Of a stretch of 64,000 nt of DNA, positions 27,822-38,342 are shown one piece after another. Source of the stretch: Alphaproteobacteria bacterium (GTDB lineage: Bacteria; Pseudomonadota; Alphaproteobacteria; JAAEOK01); the NCBI GenBank assembly GCA_024244705.1, contig JAAEOK010000098.1, forward strand, positions 149,597 to 213,596. The letters are read 5' to 3'. Below the pieces are notes generated by a model. It made no database searches. It was given only the letters and a program-made list of their open reading frames with translations, and was not told the origin of the DNA. Made by a program: the position numbers and the translations under genes. The stretch's first letter is position 1. Every line of letters begins with the position of its first letter.

Positions 27822-29393
27822 ATGGAAGCGACAACAGCCCTTCCCAGATTGGAACTCCTTCAGGTCGCGGACGCCGTCGCCCGCGAGAAAAGCATCGAGC
27901 GCGATGAGGTTCTGGAGGCGATGGAGCAGGCGATTCAAAAGGCGGCGCGCTCGAAATACGGCCATGAGCTGGATATCCGCGCCACCATAAACCGGCAGAC
28001 CGGTGAGATCAGCCTGTTCCGCTACCGCGAGGTCGCGGAAGAGATCGAGAACGAATCGACGCAATTGACGCCCGAGGAAGCTGCCGGCATCGAGGCCGGG
28101 AAAGAGATCGGCGATTTCATCATCGACCCCTTGCCGCCCGTCGATTTCGGCCGCATCGCCGCCCAGACCGCCAAGCAGGTGATCGTGCAAAAGGTCCGAG
28201 AGGCCGAGCGCGAGCGGCAGTACGCCGAATACAAGGACCGCGTCAGCGAGATCGTAACCGGCGTCGTCAAGCGGGTCGAATTCGGCAACGTCATGGTCGA
28301 CCTCGGCCGCGGCGAGGCGGTGCTCCGCCGGGAAGAGGTCATCCCACGGGAAATGCTGCGCAACGGCGATCGCGTACGCGCCTACATCTTCGATGTCCGG
28401 CGGGAGCAACGCGGGCCGCAGATTTTTCTGTCGCGGACCCACCCCGAGTTCATGTCCAAGCTGTTTGCCCTCGAGGTGCCCGAAATCTACGACAGCATCA
28501 TCGAAATCCGGGCGGTCGCCCGCGACGCCGGCAGCCGCGCCAAGATCGCGGTTATCTCCAACGACGGCAGCATCGATCCCGTCGGCGCCTGCGTCGGCAT
28601 GCGGGGCAGCCGCGTCCAGGCCGTGGTCGGCGAATTGCAGGGCGAAAAGATCGATATCATTCCGTGGTCGAACGACCCGGCGACGTTCGTGGTCAATGCG
28701 CTGGCCCCGGCGGAAGTGGTCAAGGTCGTGCTCGACGAGGAGGCCAATCGAATCGAAGTCGTCGTCCCCGACGATCAGCTCAGTCTGGCGATCGGCCGCA
28801 AGGGGCAAAACGTCCGCCTCGCTTCTCAGCTTTCGGGCTGGGACATCGACATCATGACCGAGGCCGAGGAATCGGAGCGGCGACAGGAAGAATTCCGCGT
28901 CCGTTCGCAACTCTTTATCGACGCGCTCGACATCGATGACGTGATCGCTCACTTGCTGGTCACCGAAGGCTTCACCTCGGTCGAGGAAGTTGCCTATGTC
29001 CCGGTCGAGGAAATGTCCAATATCGAGGGCTTCGACGAGGACGTTGCGTCGGAGCTGCGTGATCGCGCGCGGCGCTATCTCGACGAGCAGAATGCCATTT
29101 TCGAGAGCCGCCGACAGGAACTCGGTGTCAGCGACGAGTTGGCCGCCAGCGAAGGATTGACGCCGGCGATGCTGGTCGCGCTGGGAGATGCCGGCATCAA
29201 GACTCTCGATGATCTCGGCGACCTGGCGAGCGATGAATTGATTGAAGTCCTGCCCGTCGACACGGTGACCACGGAGGACGCCAACAAGATCATCATGGCC
29301 GCGCGCGCGCATTGGTTCGAGGACGATGACGAGGTTGCGGCCGAGGAGGTGGCAACCGACGCGGAGGCCCCAGCCGAGGAGGAAGAGGCATAG
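27822..29393 (+). CDS. nusA: Transcription termination/antitermination protein NusA
   Basis: 523 residues: N-terminal RNA polymerase-binding domain, S1 domain (about 135-200), KH1 and KH2 (VGMRGSRVQAVVGELQGEKID; LAIGRKGQNVRLASQL), and two C-terminal acidic repeat or helix-hairpin-helix modules (about 370-500). An acidic tail (AEEVATDAEAPAEEEEA) ends the protein. Confidence 0.97.
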   Translation: MEATTALPRLELLQVADAVAREKSIERDEVLEAMEQAIQKAARSKYGHELDIRATINRQTGEISLFRYREVAEEIENESTQLTPEEAAGIEAGKEIGDFIIDPLPPVDFGRIAAQTAKQVIVQKVREAERERQYAEYKDRVSEIVTGVVKRVEFGNVMVDLGRGEAVLRREEVIPREMLRNGDRVRAYIFDVRREQRGPQIFLSRTHPEFMSKLFALEVPEIYDSIIEIRAVARDAGSRAKIAVISNDGSIDPVGACVGMRGSRVQAVVGELQGEKIDIIPWSNDPATFVVNALAPAEVVKVVLDEEANRIEVVVPDDQLSLAIGRKGQNVRLASQLSGWDIDIMTEAEESERRQEEFRVRSQLFIDALDIDDVIAHLLVTEGFTSVEEVAYVPVEEMSNIEGFDEDVASELRDRARRYLDEQNAIFESRRQELGVSDELAASEGLTPAMLVALGDAGIKTLDDLGDLASDELIEVLPVDTVTTEDANKIIMAARAHWFEDDDEVAAEEVATDAEAPAEEEEA

Positions 29394-29404
29394 GGCCGCG
29401 GATC

Positions 29405-30031
29405 ATGGCGATACCGGCGATTGATATTGCGGTTACGGAAACCGGCACGGCCGACGTGCCGGGCGAAGCCGAGCGGCGTTGTGTGGCAACCCGCAGCGTC
29501 CTGCCGAAGGGACGGCTCATCCGTCTCGTCGCCGGCCCCGGTAACGAACTTGTCCCCGATCTCGCCGAACGGCTACCCGGCCGCGGTTTGTGGATCACCT
29601 CGTCCCGCGATATAGTCACCGCTGCGACCGACCACGTCTTTTCCAAGGCGGCGCGGGCACGGGTTACGGTGCCCGATGGATTGGCCGACAGCATCGAAAC
29701 CTTGCTGGCGCGGCGCTGCATCGAAACGCTCGGATTGGCCCGGCGCGCCGGGCAGGCCGTGGCCGGCTTCGAGAAGGCTCGCGAGTGGTTGCGCAATGGC
29801 CGCGGCCATGTGATTTTGGCGGCGACGGATGCGGCCGCCGGCGGACGCGAAAAGGTTGCCAGGCTGGCGCCGTCGGTACCGGTTCTGGAGGTCTTGACGC
29901 GCGACGAACTGGGGTCGGTATTTGGGCGCGACGAATCTGCTCACGCGGTCGTCTCGGCCGGTCGCTTGGCCGAGCGGCTGCTGTTCGACGGGCGGCGTCT
30001 GGCTGGATTCCGTGTGCGGACCAAAGATTAA
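29405..30031 (+). CDS. YlxR-type RNA-binding protein with L7Ae-like domain
   Basis: 208 residues. The N-terminal YlxR/DUF448 domain has CVATRSVLPKGRLIRLVAGP and LPGRGLWITSSRD. The C-terminal half (LGLARRAGQAVAGFEKAREW, VILAATDAA) is an L7Ae/YlxQ-like RNA-binding domain. This fusion between nusA and infB is the usual alphaproteobacterial form; it probably binds structured RNA during transcription or ribosome assembly. Confidence 0.9.
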   Translation: MAIPAIDIAVTETGTADVPGEAERRCVATRSVLPKGRLIRLVAGPGNELVPDLAERLPGRGLWITSSRDIVTAATDHVFSKAARARVTVPDGLADSIETLLARRCIETLGLARRAGQAVAGFEKAREWLRNGRGHVILAATDAAAGGREKVARLAPSVPVLEVLTRDELGSVFGRDESAHAVVSAGRLAERLLFDGRRLAGFRVRTKD

Positions 30032-30057
30032 ATGAGCGAAAGATCGGACAGTAGAAG

Positions 30058-32604
30058 ATGACAAAAGTAACAGAGAGAGACGGCAAGAAGCCGCTGACAC
30101 TGTCCAAGCCGGGCAAGCTTTCGCTCAAGAAACGCGAAGAACGGACCCAGGTGGAACAGAAGTTCCCGCACGGCCGCCGCAAGACCGTCGAGGTCGAGGT
30201 GCTCAAGAAGAGGACCTTCCAACGCGACGAAGGCGGCAAGATGCGACGGGTGTCCGAGGTCGAACAACAGGCCGAATCGGCCGCCGAAAGGGCGGAGATC
30301 AAGGCCCCGGCGCGAACCTTGACCGAAAAGGAGCGCGAGGCGCGGGCGCGGGCGCTGCAAAGCGTCGGGCAGGATGGCGAGCCCGAGCGGGTACAGCACG
30401 ACCTCGAGGCGGCGCGCGAGATTGAGCGCGCCGAAGGCGACCAACTGCGCAACGAAGAGGAAGAGCGCAAACGCGAAGAGGAAGAGGCGCAGCAGCGTCG
30501 CGAGGAGGAGGAGCGGCGACGGGCCGAGGAGGAGCGGCGCAAGACCGAGGCCTCGCGGCTCGCCGCCAAGGCCGAAGCGGCCGCGGCCGCACGCGGCGAA
30601 GCGGAAACCGCGGTTGCCGAGGAAGACGAGCGCAAATCCCGTGCCCGGCGCGCCGATCAGCGCCGGCAGGCACCGGCCGCGCGGCGCAACGAACCGCGTC
30701 GGCGCGACGGCAAACTCACCATCAGCCAGGCCTTGAGCCAGGAAGACGGCGCCCGCCAACGCAGCGATGCGGCGTTCCGGCGCAAACAGGAGCGCGAACG
30801 CAAACGCGCGATGGAGGAAGCCGGCTTGGCGCCGCTGAAAATTGTTCGCGAGGTGATCATCCCGGAAACGATCACGGTCCAGGAATTGGCCGGCCGGATG
30901 GCCGAGCGCGGCGCCGAAGTCGTCAAGACGCTGATGAAAATGGGTGTCATGGTGACGATCACCCAGAACATCGACGCCGACACCGCGGAGCTCGTGGCGA
31001 CCGAGTTCGGTCACAACGTCAAGCGCGTCTCCGAAGCGGACGTCGAGATCGGCCTCGACGGTGCGCCCGACGACGAATTGTCGATGGAGCCGCGGGCGCC
31101 GGTCGTGACCGTCATGGGACATGTCGACCACGGCAAGACGTCGTTGCTCGATGCGCTTCGCGAGACCGACGTGGCGGGACGCGAGGCCGGCGGGATCACG
31201 CAGCACATCGGCGCCTATCAGGTGACGCTGAAGAGCGGCAGCAGGATCACCTTCCTCGACACGCCGGGTCACGAGGCTTTTACCGCGATGCGATCGCGTG
31301 GCGCGAAGGTGACCGATATCGTCGTCCTGGTCGTGGCCGCGGATGACGGTATCCAGCCGCAAACCGTGGAGGCGATCAATCACGCCCGCGCGGCCGAGGT
31401 GCCGATGATCGTCGCCATCAACAAGATGGACAAGCCCGAGGCCGACGCCAACCGCGTACGCCAGGAGTTGCTGCAGCATGAGATCGTCGTCGAGCAAATG
31501 GGCGGCGAGGTCATCGACGTCGAGGTTTCGGCGACCGAGAAAATGAATTTGGACAAGCTCGAGGAACTGATCCTGCTGCAGGCCGAGATCCTCGAACTCA
31601 GGGCCAACTCGGATCGTCCGGCGCAGGGCGTAATCATCGAAGCCAAGCTGGAACAGGGCCGCGGTCCGGTGGCCACCGTGCTGATCGAACGCGGCAAGCT
31701 GCGCGTCGGCGACATCTTCATCGCCGGCGGCGAATGGGGCCGCGTCCGGGCGCTGATCAACGACCATGGCGATCACGTCGAAGAAGCCGGCCCGGCGATG
31801 CCGGTCGAGGTTCTGGGGTTGAACGCGACGCCCTCGGCCGGCGACGATTTCGCCGTCGTCGACAGCGAGGGCCGGGCGCGTGAGATTTCCGAGTTCCGCC
31901 AACGTCAGACCAAGAATCTGAACCAGGGCGCGGGCGCCGTCAGTTCCGTCGAACAGATGTTCTCCCAAATTCAAAACGGCGCCGCCAAGGAGCTCGCCGT
32001 CGTCGTCAAGGGCGACGTCCAGGGTTCGGTCGAGGCCATTGTCGGCTCGCTCGAGCGACTGGTCGCCGACAACGAGGAACTCAATGTCCGCGTCCTGCAT
32101 GCGGGGGTCGGCGGGATCAACGAATCCGACGTGTCGCTGGCCAAGGCATCGAACGGTCTGGTGATCGGGTTCAACGTGCGCGCCAATCCGCAGGCTCGTG
32201 AAGTCGCCCGGCGCGACAATCTGGACGTCCGCTACTATTCGGTCATTTACGACATCATCGATGACATCAAGGGTGTGCTCACCGGCATGCTGGCGCCGAG
32301 CAGGCGGGAAAAGACGCTTGGCAACGCCGAAATCCGCGAAGTCTTCAAGATCAGCAAGGTCGGGCGGGTGGCCGGCTGCATGGTGACCAACGGCACCGTA
32401 AAACGCGGCGCCCGGGTCCGCCTGCTGCGCGACGATGTCGTCATCCACGAAGGCGGACTGTCGACGCTGAAGCGGTTCAAGGATGACGTGCGCGAGGTCA
32501 AGGAAGGTTTCGAGTGCGGCCTTGCCTTGGAAAACTACCAGGACATCAAGGAAGGCGACATCATCGAGTGCTACGAGGTCGAGGAGGTCGCGCGCGAATT
32601 GTAA
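30058..32604 (+). CDS. infB: Translation initiation factor IF-2
   Basis: 848 residues. A long charged, low-complexity N-terminal region (about 100-250, Glu/Arg repeats) precedes the GTPase domain. G1 is GHVDHGKTS (about residue 355), then DTPGHEAF (G3) and NKMDKPEA (G4); domains II-IV follow. It delivers initiator tRNA to the 30S subunit. Confidence 0.97.
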   Translation: MTKVTERDGKKPLTLSKPGKLSLKKREERTQVEQKFPHGRRKTVEVEVLKKRTFQRDEGGKMRRVSEVEQQAESAAERAEIKAPARTLTEKEREARARALQSVGQDGEPERVQHDLEAAREIERAEGDQLRNEEEERKREEEEAQQRREEEERRRAEEERRKTEASRLAAKAEAAAAARGEAETAVAEEDERKSRARRADQRRQAPAARRNEPRRRDGKLTISQALSQEDGARQRSDAAFRRKQERERKRAMEEAGLAPLKIVREVIIPETITVQELAGRMAERGAEVVKTLMKMGVMVTITQNIDADTAELVATEFGHNVKRVSEADVEIGLDGAPDDELSMEPRAPVVTVMGHVDHGKTSLLDALRETDVAGREAGGITQHIGAYQVTLKSGSRITFLDTPGHEAFTAMRSRGAKVTDIVVLVVAADDGIQPQTVEAINHARAAEVPMIVAINKMDKPEADANRVRQELLQHEIVVEQMGGEVIDVEVSATEKMNLDKLEELILLQAEILELRANSDRPAQGVIIEAKLEQGRGPVATVLIERGKLRVGDIFIAGGEWGRVRALINDHGDHVEEAGPAMPVEVLGLNATPSAGDDFAVVDSEGRAREISEFRQRQTKNLNQGAGAVSSVEQMFSQIQNGAAKELAVVVKGDVQGSVEAIVGSLERLVADNEELNVRVLHAGVGGINESDVSLAKASNGLVIGFNVRANPQAREVARRDNLDVRYYSVIYDIIDDIKGVLTGMLAPSRREKTLGNAEIREVFKISKVGRVAGCMVTNGTVKRGARVRLLRDDVVIHEGGLSTLKRFKDDVREVKEGFECGLALENYQDIKEGDIIECYEVEEVAREL

Positions 32605-32692
32605 CGCGCCGACAGCGTGGATCGCGATGCCGAGTTCGCACCGTCGACGTGCGAATATTCCCGCGCCACCCGAGACAAGAAACGAGGCCATT

Positions 32693-33100
32693 ATGGGAAA
32701 AGGGCGGGCATCGGCGCCGAGCCAGCGTCAATTGCGTGTCGGCGAGGAGCTGCGCCACGTCCTGGCGCAGATTATCGGCCGCGGGATCATCCGCGACCCG
32801 GATCTGACCGGCGTCGCGATCACCGTGACCGAAGTTCGGGTCAGCCCCGATCTGCGCAATGCGACCGTTATGGTGGTTCCGCTCGGCGGCGACGAGATGG
32901 ACCAGATGGTGACCGCATTGGGCCGGGCGGCGTCTTTTTTGCGGCGCGAGGTGGCCCGCGAGATCACCCTCCGCAATGTGCCGGCATTGACGTTTCAAGG
33001 CGACGCATCGTTCGACGCCGCGGCGCGGATCGACGATTTGCTGCGCCGGCCGGAAATCGCCCGCGACCTGATTGGCGTGGAAGAAGACGATGGCGCGTAG
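32693..33100 (+). CDS. rbfA: 30S ribosome-binding factor RbfA
   Basis: 135 residues. SQRQLRVGEELRHVLAQII and VTEVRVSPDLRNATVMV are typical. ATG 32693; the frame stays open into infB but the conserved N-terminus begins here. The last 11 bases overlap truB. Confidence 0.95.
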   Translation: MGKGRASAPSQRQLRVGEELRHVLAQIIGRGIIRDPDLTGVAITVTEVRVSPDLRNATVMVVPLGGDEMDQMVTALGRAASFLRREVAREITLRNVPALTFQGDASFDAAARIDDLLRRPEIARDLIGVEEDDGA

Positions 33101-34016
33101 GCGTAAAGGCGACAAGATCGACGGCTGGCTGGTTATCGACAAACCGTGCGGCCTGACTTCGACGGCGGTCGTCAATCGGGTCAGGCGCCAAACCTCGGCC
33201 GCCAAGGTCGGCCACGCCGGCACCCTCGACCCGATCGGCACCGGTGTCTTGCCGCTCGCCTTCGGTGAAGCGACGAAGACGCTTCCCTATGTGGTCGATG
33301 CGGCGAAAACCTACCGGTTCACGGTGCGGTGGGGTGAGGCGCGCACCACCGACGACCGTGAGGGGGAAGTCACCGCCACCTCGCCGGAACGGCCGACGGC
33401 GGCCGAGATCGTGGCCGCATTGCCGCAATTCACCGGACTCATCGAACAGGTGCCGCCGGCCTATTCGGCGATAAAGGTCGATGGCGAGCGCGCCTACGAT
33501 CTGGCTCGCGCCGACCTGGTGCCGGACTTGGCGTCACGCCCGGTGATGATCGACAGTATCGAGCTGGCGGAAACTTCCGATGCGGACCACGCGATATTTC
33601 TTGTCACCTGCGGCAAGGGTGCTTATATGCGCGGCTTGGCGCGTGACCTCGCGGTCGCGGTCGGCACGGTTGGACATGTCACGGCGTTGCGCCGGCTGTC
33701 GGTCGGGCCGTTCGACGAAAGCCTAGCGATTCCGCTGGAATGTGAAGGTGAAGTTGGGCATAGTGCGCGCCTCTTGGAGCATTTGCTCGCGGTTGAGACC
33801 GCGCTGGACGACATCCCGGCGCTGGCCGTGACCGAGAGCGAGGTGGCCCGTATCAGACGCGGGCAAGCCGTGCCGGTGGTTCGAACCGCCGACCGCGACC
33901 TCATCGGTAACCTGGACGACGGTGCGACGATTTGCGCGCTGCGCGACGGCAAGCTGGTGGCTTTGACGCGGCTCGACGGTAGGCAGATCCGACCGGTACG
34001 GGTGTTGAACCCATAG
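33090..34016 (+). CDS. truB: tRNA pseudouridine(55) synthase TruB
   Basis: 308 residues. GWLVIDKPCGLTSTAVVN and the catalytic-Asp motif GHAGTLDPIGTGVLPLA identify TruB; KGAYMRGLARDLA comes later. ATG 33090 overlaps the end of rbfA. Confidence 0.96.
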   Translation: MARRRKGDKIDGWLVIDKPCGLTSTAVVNRVRRQTSAAKVGHAGTLDPIGTGVLPLAFGEATKTLPYVVDAAKTYRFTVRWGEARTTDDREGEVTATSPERPTAAEIVAALPQFTGLIEQVPPAYSAIKVDGERAYDLARADLVPDLASRPVMIDSIELAETSDADHAIFLVTCGKGAYMRGLARDLAVAVGTVGHVTALRRLSVGPFDESLAIPLECEGEVGHSARLLEHLLAVETALDDIPALAVTESEVARIRRGQAVPVVRTADRDLIGNLDDGATICALRDGKLVALTRLDGRQIRPVRVLNP

Positions 34017-34031
34017 ACATGGAGTTACACG

Positions 34032-34301
34032 ATGTCGATTACCGCCGAGCGGAAGCGCGAACTCATCACCGAGTTCGGAGGCAAGGAGGGCGATACCGGT
34101 TCGCCGGAAGTTCAAGTCGCAATCCTGAGCGAGAGAATCCGCAATCTCACCAGTCATCTTGGCGACCACAAGAAGGACCATCACTCACGTCGTGGTCTCT
34201 TGATCATGGTCGGCAAGCGCCGCCGCCTACTGGACTACGTCAAGAAAAGCAATCAGGAGCGTTACCAGACCTTGATCCAGCGGCTTGGAATCCGGCGCTA
34301 A
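34032..34301 (+). CDS. rpsO: 30S ribosomal protein S15
   Basis: 89 residues, full family length; contains [26 protein letters not shown] and [10 protein letters not shown]. Fifteen bases after truB and before pnp, the usual order. Confidence 0.97.
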   Translation: MSITAERKRELITEFGGKEGDTGSPEVQVAILSERIRNLTSHLGDHKKDHHSRRGLLIMVGKRRRLLDYVKKSNQERYQTLIQRLGIRR

Positions 34302-34375
34302 GTGCCCGCGGTCGATGAGCCCGGCGATACCGTGCTGGCCGAGGCGGGTGCTCCTGCGGAATGAAATCTGTGAAT

Positions 34376-34434
34376 CGGTGCGGACGGCCCTGCGACGTCC
34401 GGACGGGCAATGGTGTCCGCCCGCCGCCGCACCG
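34376..34434 (+). promoter_or_regulatory. Multi-stem leader of pnp
   Basis: An 8-bp outer stem, CGGTGCGG (34376-34383) with CCGCACCG (34427-34434), encloses two further complementary pairs (CGGAC 34381-34385 with GTCCG 34397-34401; CGGAC 34400-34404 with GTCCG 34415-34419). In other bacteria PNPase controls its own mRNA through a stem in this leader cut by RNase III; the same logic may apply here. Confidence 0.45.
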
Positions 34435-34501
34435 ACAATGACCGTAGACGTCGCGCAAGGCCACGGCCCATGGGGGGCCGCGGCGAAGGAAGGAAGCAAA
34501 T

Positions 34502-36646
34502 ATGTTTACCATTCATCGTAAGGAATTGGATTGGGGCGGGCGCAAGCTGGTCCTCGAGACCGGAAAGATCGCTCGCCAGGCCGACGGCGCCGTCGTCGCC
34601 ACCCTGGGCGAGACGACCGTGCTGTGCACGGCGGTCGCCCAAAGAACAGCGCGGGAGGGGATCGACTTCTTTCCCCTGACCGTCAACTACCAGGAAAAGA
34701 CATTCGCCGCCGGCAAGATCCCCGGCGGCTTCTTCAAGCGCGAAGGGCGCCCGACCGAGAAGGAGACGCTGACCTCGCGACTCATCGACCGTCCGATTCG
34801 GCCGCTCTTCCACCCGAATTTCCGCAACGAGACCCAGGTCATTTGCACCACCATGAGCCATGACCTGGTCAACGACCCCGATATCGTCGCCATGGTCGGC
34901 GCCTCGGCGGCGTTGACGCTTTCGGGTATCCCCTTCATGGGCCCGATCGGCGGTGCGCGGGTCGGCTATATCGACGATGAATACGTCCTCAACCCGGCGC
35001 AGGACGAACTCGCGCAATCGGCGCTCGACTTGATCATCGCCGGAACCGAAGGCGGCGTTCTGATGGTTGAATCCGAGGCCCACGAATTGTCCGAGGAAAT
35101 CATGCTGGGCGCGGTCAAGTTCGGCCATCAGCAGATGCAGCCGGTAATCCAGGCAATCGTCGAGCTGGCTGAAATGGCGGCCAAGGAACCGTGGCAGGTT
35201 CCAGAAGCGGCTCCCGATACGGAGACCGTGGCGGCGCGCCTCAAGGAAATCGCCGAGGCGCCGCTGCGCGAGGCCTATGGCGAGACCGTCAAGCTGGATC
35301 GCCAGGAAAAGGTCGCCGCCGTCAAGGCCGAGGCGGTGAGTGCACTGACCGAGGACGGCTTCGACGAATCCCTCGTCTCGGGCCAGTTCAAGCGGCTCGA
35401 AAAATCGATTGTGCGCGGCAATATCCTCGACACCCGCCACCGCATCGACGGCCGCGATACGAGCACCGTGCGACCGATTGTCAGCGAGGTCGGCATCCTG
35501 CCCCGTGCCCATGGCAGCGCGCTGTTCACCCGCGGCGAAACTCAGGCCGTCGTTACCGCCACCCTTGGCACCGGCCAGGACGAGCAGATCATCGACGCGC
35601 TCGAGGGGGAATATCGGGAGCATTTCATGCTGCACTACAACTTCCCGCCCTATTCGGTCGGTGAAGCAAGCTTCCTGCGCTCCCCGGGTCGCCGCGAAAT
35701 CGGCCACGGCAAGCTGGCGTGGCGGGCGGTGCGGCCGGTGATGCCGTCGAAGGAAGACTTCCCCTATACCGTTCGCGTGGTGTCCGAGATCACCGAATCC
35801 AATGGCTCGTCTTCGATGGCCACGGTGTGCGGAACCTCGCTCGCGTTGATGGACGCAGGCGTGCCGCTGCCGCGGCCAATCGCCGGCATCGCCATGGGGC
35901 TGATCAAGGAGGAAAACGACTTCGCCGTGCTGTCGGACATCCTCGGCGACGAGGATCATCTCGGCGACATGGACTTCAAGGTCGCCGGTACCGAGAACGG
36001 CGTAACTTCGCTGCAGATGGACATCAAGATTACCGGGATCACCGAGGAAATCATGGGTGTCGCACTCAACCAGGCGAAAGACGGGCGGCTCCATATCCTC
36101 GCCGAGATGGCCAAGGCGCTGACCAGGGCGCGCGAGGGAGTCAGCGACCACGCGCCGCGGATCACCACCATCAACATCCCGATCGACAAGATCCGCGAGG
36201 TCATCGGACCGGGCGGCAAGATGATCCGCGAAATCGTCGCCGAAACCGGCGCCAAGATCGATATCGAGGACGATGGCACGGTCAAGGTGGCGGCGGTCGA
36301 CGAGAACGCGAGCCGTGCCGCGATCGAGCGTATTCGCGAGATCACGGCCGAACCGGAAATCGGCGTCATCTACACCGGCAAGGTCGTCAAGATCGTCGAT
36401 TTCGGCGCCTTCGTGAATTTCCTCGGCGCCAAGGACGGCCTCGTTCACATCAGCGAATTGGCCGATTACCGTGTCAGCAAGGTCACCGACATCGTCCAGG
36501 AAGGGGCCGAGGTCAAGGTCAAGGTCCTCGACCTCGACGACCGCGGCAAGGTCCGCCTCAGCATGCGTGTCGTCGACCAGGAGACCGGCGAGGACATCAG
36601 CGACAAGGTCAAGCCGAAGCGGCCCGCCAAGGCCGCCAACGAGTAG
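34502..36646 (+). CDS. pnp: Polyribonucleotide nucleotidyltransferase (PNPase)
   Basis: 714 residues: two RNase PH domains, a KH domain ([18 protein letters not shown], about residue 560) and an S1 domain ([22 protein letters not shown], about 623). Degrades RNA 3' to 5' with phosphate. AAGGAAGG lies upstream of ATG 34502. Confidence 0.97.
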   Translation: MFTIHRKELDWGGRKLVLETGKIARQADGAVVATLGETTVLCTAVAQRTAREGIDFFPLTVNYQEKTFAAGKIPGGFFKREGRPTEKETLTSRLIDRPIRPLFHPNFRNETQVICTTMSHDLVNDPDIVAMVGASAALTLSGIPFMGPIGGARVGYIDDEYVLNPAQDELAQSALDLIIAGTEGGVLMVESEAHELSEEIMLGAVKFGHQQMQPVIQAIVELAEMAAKEPWQVPEAAPDTETVAARLKEIAEAPLREAYGETVKLDRQEKVAAVKAEAVSALTEDGFDESLVSGQFKRLEKSIVRGNILDTRHRIDGRDTSTVRPIVSEVGILPRAHGSALFTRGETQAVVTATLGTGQDEQIIDALEGEYREHFMLHYNFPPYSVGEASFLRSPGRREIGHGKLAWRAVRPVMPSKEDFPYTVRVVSEITESNGSSSMATVCGTSLALMDAGVPLPRPIAGIAMGLIKEENDFAVLSDILGDEDHLGDMDFKVAGTENGVTSLQMDIKITGITEEIMGVALNQAKDGRLHILAEMAKALTRAREGVSDHAPRITTINIPIDKIREVIGPGGKMIREIVAETGAKIDIEDDGTVKVAAVDENASRAAIERIREITAEPEIGVIYTGKVVKIVDFGAFVNFLGAKDGLVHISELADYRVSKVTDIVQEGAEVKVKVLDLDDRGKVRLSMRVVDQETGEDISDKVKPKRPAKAANE

Positions 36647-36657
36647 CGTGACAAGGT

Positions 36658-36678
36658 GGGGCGGCTTTCAGCCGCCCC
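36658..36678 (+). terminator. Hairpin after pnp
   Basis: A perfect 9-bp stem GGGGCGGCT with AGCCGCCCC and a 3-base loop, 11 bases after the pnp stop. Only a short pyrimidine stretch (TCCCTTCC) follows, so it is a weak intrinsic terminator or an mRNA 3'-end stabiliser. Confidence 0.6.
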
Positions 36679-36706
36679 GGTCCCTTCCGCCGTCTTGATT
36701 GCATCC

Positions 36707-37450
36707 ATGATCGCTCTTCCGCGCGTGATCGGCCATCGGGGCTGCGCCGGAACGGCGCCCGAGAACACACTCGCCGGACTGCGCCGAGCGCGGGACCTGG
36801 GCTGCACCTGGGTCGAGTTCGATGCCCGCATCGCGGCCGATGGCACAGCCGTATTGATGCACGACGCGACCGTCGACCGCACCACCGACGGCAAGGGCGC
36901 GGTCGCCGACAAGACGGCTGCCGACCTGGCGCGACTCGATGCCGGGTCGTGGTTTGGCCACGGCTTCGCCGGCGAATCCCCACCATCCCTCGAGGCCGTG
37001 CTGGCCCACTGCATGGCGCTTGGTCTCGGCGCCGATATAGAAGTCAAGGCCGACCGCCGGGGGCCGGGCCGCGATCGCCGCGCGGCGGTCGCTGCGGTGG
37101 CGCGGGCGATCGCTGCCAGCGGCGCGCGGGACACAATGCCAATATTGCTCTCGAGCTTCGACGTCGAGGTGATTTCCTGGGCCCGGCGCTTGCTGCCGCA
37201 ACTGCCCCGCATGCTGGCGGCGGGGTCGCCGGGCGGTGAATCGCTCCCTACCGCGCAGAGGCTTGATTGCATGGCCATCGCCTGCAATGCGGAGCGCGCG
37301 CGGCCCGATGATGTCAACCGGATCCGGGCCGCGGGCCTGGCCGTCGTGACCTATACGGTAAACCAGGCCGCGCGGGCGACGGCCCTCTATGCCATCGGCG
37401 TCGACGCCATCGTCAGCGACCACCCGGACCGCATCGGCGGCGCAGGGTGA
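36707..37450 (+). CDS. Glycerophosphodiester phosphodiesterase
   Basis: 247 residues, TIM barrel. IGHRGCAGTAPENTLAGLRRA holds the first catalytic His; EFDARIAADGTAVLMHDATVDRTT holds the metal ligands and second His. It hydrolyses glycerophosphodiesters to sn-glycerol-3-phosphate and an alcohol. No signal peptide, so it is cytoplasmic. ATG 36707 is downstream of the pnp hairpin; an upstream start at 36656 would cross it and is rejected. Confidence 0.9.
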   Translation: MIALPRVIGHRGCAGTAPENTLAGLRRARDLGCTWVEFDARIAADGTAVLMHDATVDRTTDGKGAVADKTAADLARLDAGSWFGHGFAGESPPSLEAVLAHCMALGLGADIEVKADRRGPGRDRRAAVAAVARAIAASGARDTMPILLSSFDVEVISWARRLLPQLPRMLAAGSPGGESLPTAQRLDCMAIACNAERARPDDVNRIRAAGLAVVTYTVNQAARATALYAIGVDAIVSDHPDRIGGAG

Positions 37451-37513
37451 TCTCGACGGATCGCGGGAATGAACGGCGTCGCGTCAACGAACGGCGGCCC
37501 TTGCCCCGGCTTC

Positions 37514-38332
37514 CTATGCCTCTGATTTCCGCGCGTTGATGCGGTCGGGCGAAGGGATGGCGATGGCATGGAAGCCGCAATCGACATGGTGGACCTCACC
37601 GGTAACGCCGCGCGACAGATCGGAGGCCAAATAGAGGCCCGCGGCGCCGATGTCCTCGAGGGTGGCGTTGCGTTCCATCGGGGATTGGTCGGCGGTCCAG
37701 CGATAGACGAAGCGGGCATCGGCGATCGCCGATCCGGCGAGCGTGCGCACCGGCCCGGCAGAGATCGCGTTGACTCGGATCCCCTGCGGTCCGAGGTCGT
37801 TGGCGAGGTAGCGTACGCTGGATTCGAGCGCCGCCTTGGCCACCCCCATCACGTTGTAGTTCGGGGTGACCCGTTCGGCGCCGAGATAGGTCAAGGTGAT
37901 GAGACTGCCCCCGCTGTCCATGACCGAGCGCGCGGCGCGGGCGACGGCGGTAAAGGAATAGCAGGAGATCTGCAAGGTACGGGTGAAATTGGCCTTGGTC
38001 GTGTCGAGGTAGGCACCCTTGAGCCCGGCCTTATCGGAATAGGCGATCGCGTGGACGATGAAATCGAGCTGGCCCCACTGCGCGGCCACGGCATCGACCG
38101 CGCCCTGGATCTCGTCGTCCTTCTCGACGTCGCACTTGACGACGATTTCGGCGCCCACCGATTCGGCGAGCGGGCGAACCCGCTTGACGAAGGCGTCGTC
38201 CTGGTAGGTAAAGGCCAGGGTGGCGCCGGCCTCGCTGAGCGCACTGGCGATGCCCCAGGCGATCGACCGGTCATTGGCGACGCCCATCACGACGCCACGC
38301 TTTCCGGCCATCAGGCCCTGGACATTGCTCAT
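37514..38332 (-). CDS. fabI: Enoyl-ACP reductase (NADH) FabI
   Basis: 272-residue SDR. N-terminal GKRGVVMGVANDRSIAWGIA binds NAD; the Tyr-X6-Lys pair is YNVMGVAKAAL; LGPQGIRVNAISAGPVRTL follows. Last step of the fatty-acid elongation cycle. ATG 38332 is set by GAGGA 9 bases upstream; upstream Met/TTG codons (38350, 38353) are rejected. Third gene of fabA-fabB-fabI on the minus strand. Confidence 0.95.
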   Translation of the reverse strand: MSNVQGLMAGKRGVVMGVANDRSIAWGIASALSEAGATLAFTYQDDAFVKRVRPLAESVGAEIVVKCDVEKDDEIQGAVDAVAAQWGQLDFIVHAIAYSDKAGLKGAYLDTTKANFTRTLQISCYSFTAVARAARSVMDSGGSLITLTYLGAERVTPNYNVMGVAKAALESSVRYLANDLGPQGIRVNAISAGPVRTLAGSAIADARFVYRWTADQSPMERNATLEDIGAAGLYLASDLSRGVTGEVHHVDCGFHAIAIPSPDRINARKSEA

Positions 38333-38342
38333 CAAAGATTCC

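Noticed and set aside
30028..32691. 887-codon minus-strand frame opposite infB
   Set aside because: Mirror of the coding bias of infB; no ribosome site and no recognisable domain.
34298..36448. 716-codon minus-strand frame opposite pnp
   Set aside because: Same type of shadow; pnp on the + strand is unambiguous.
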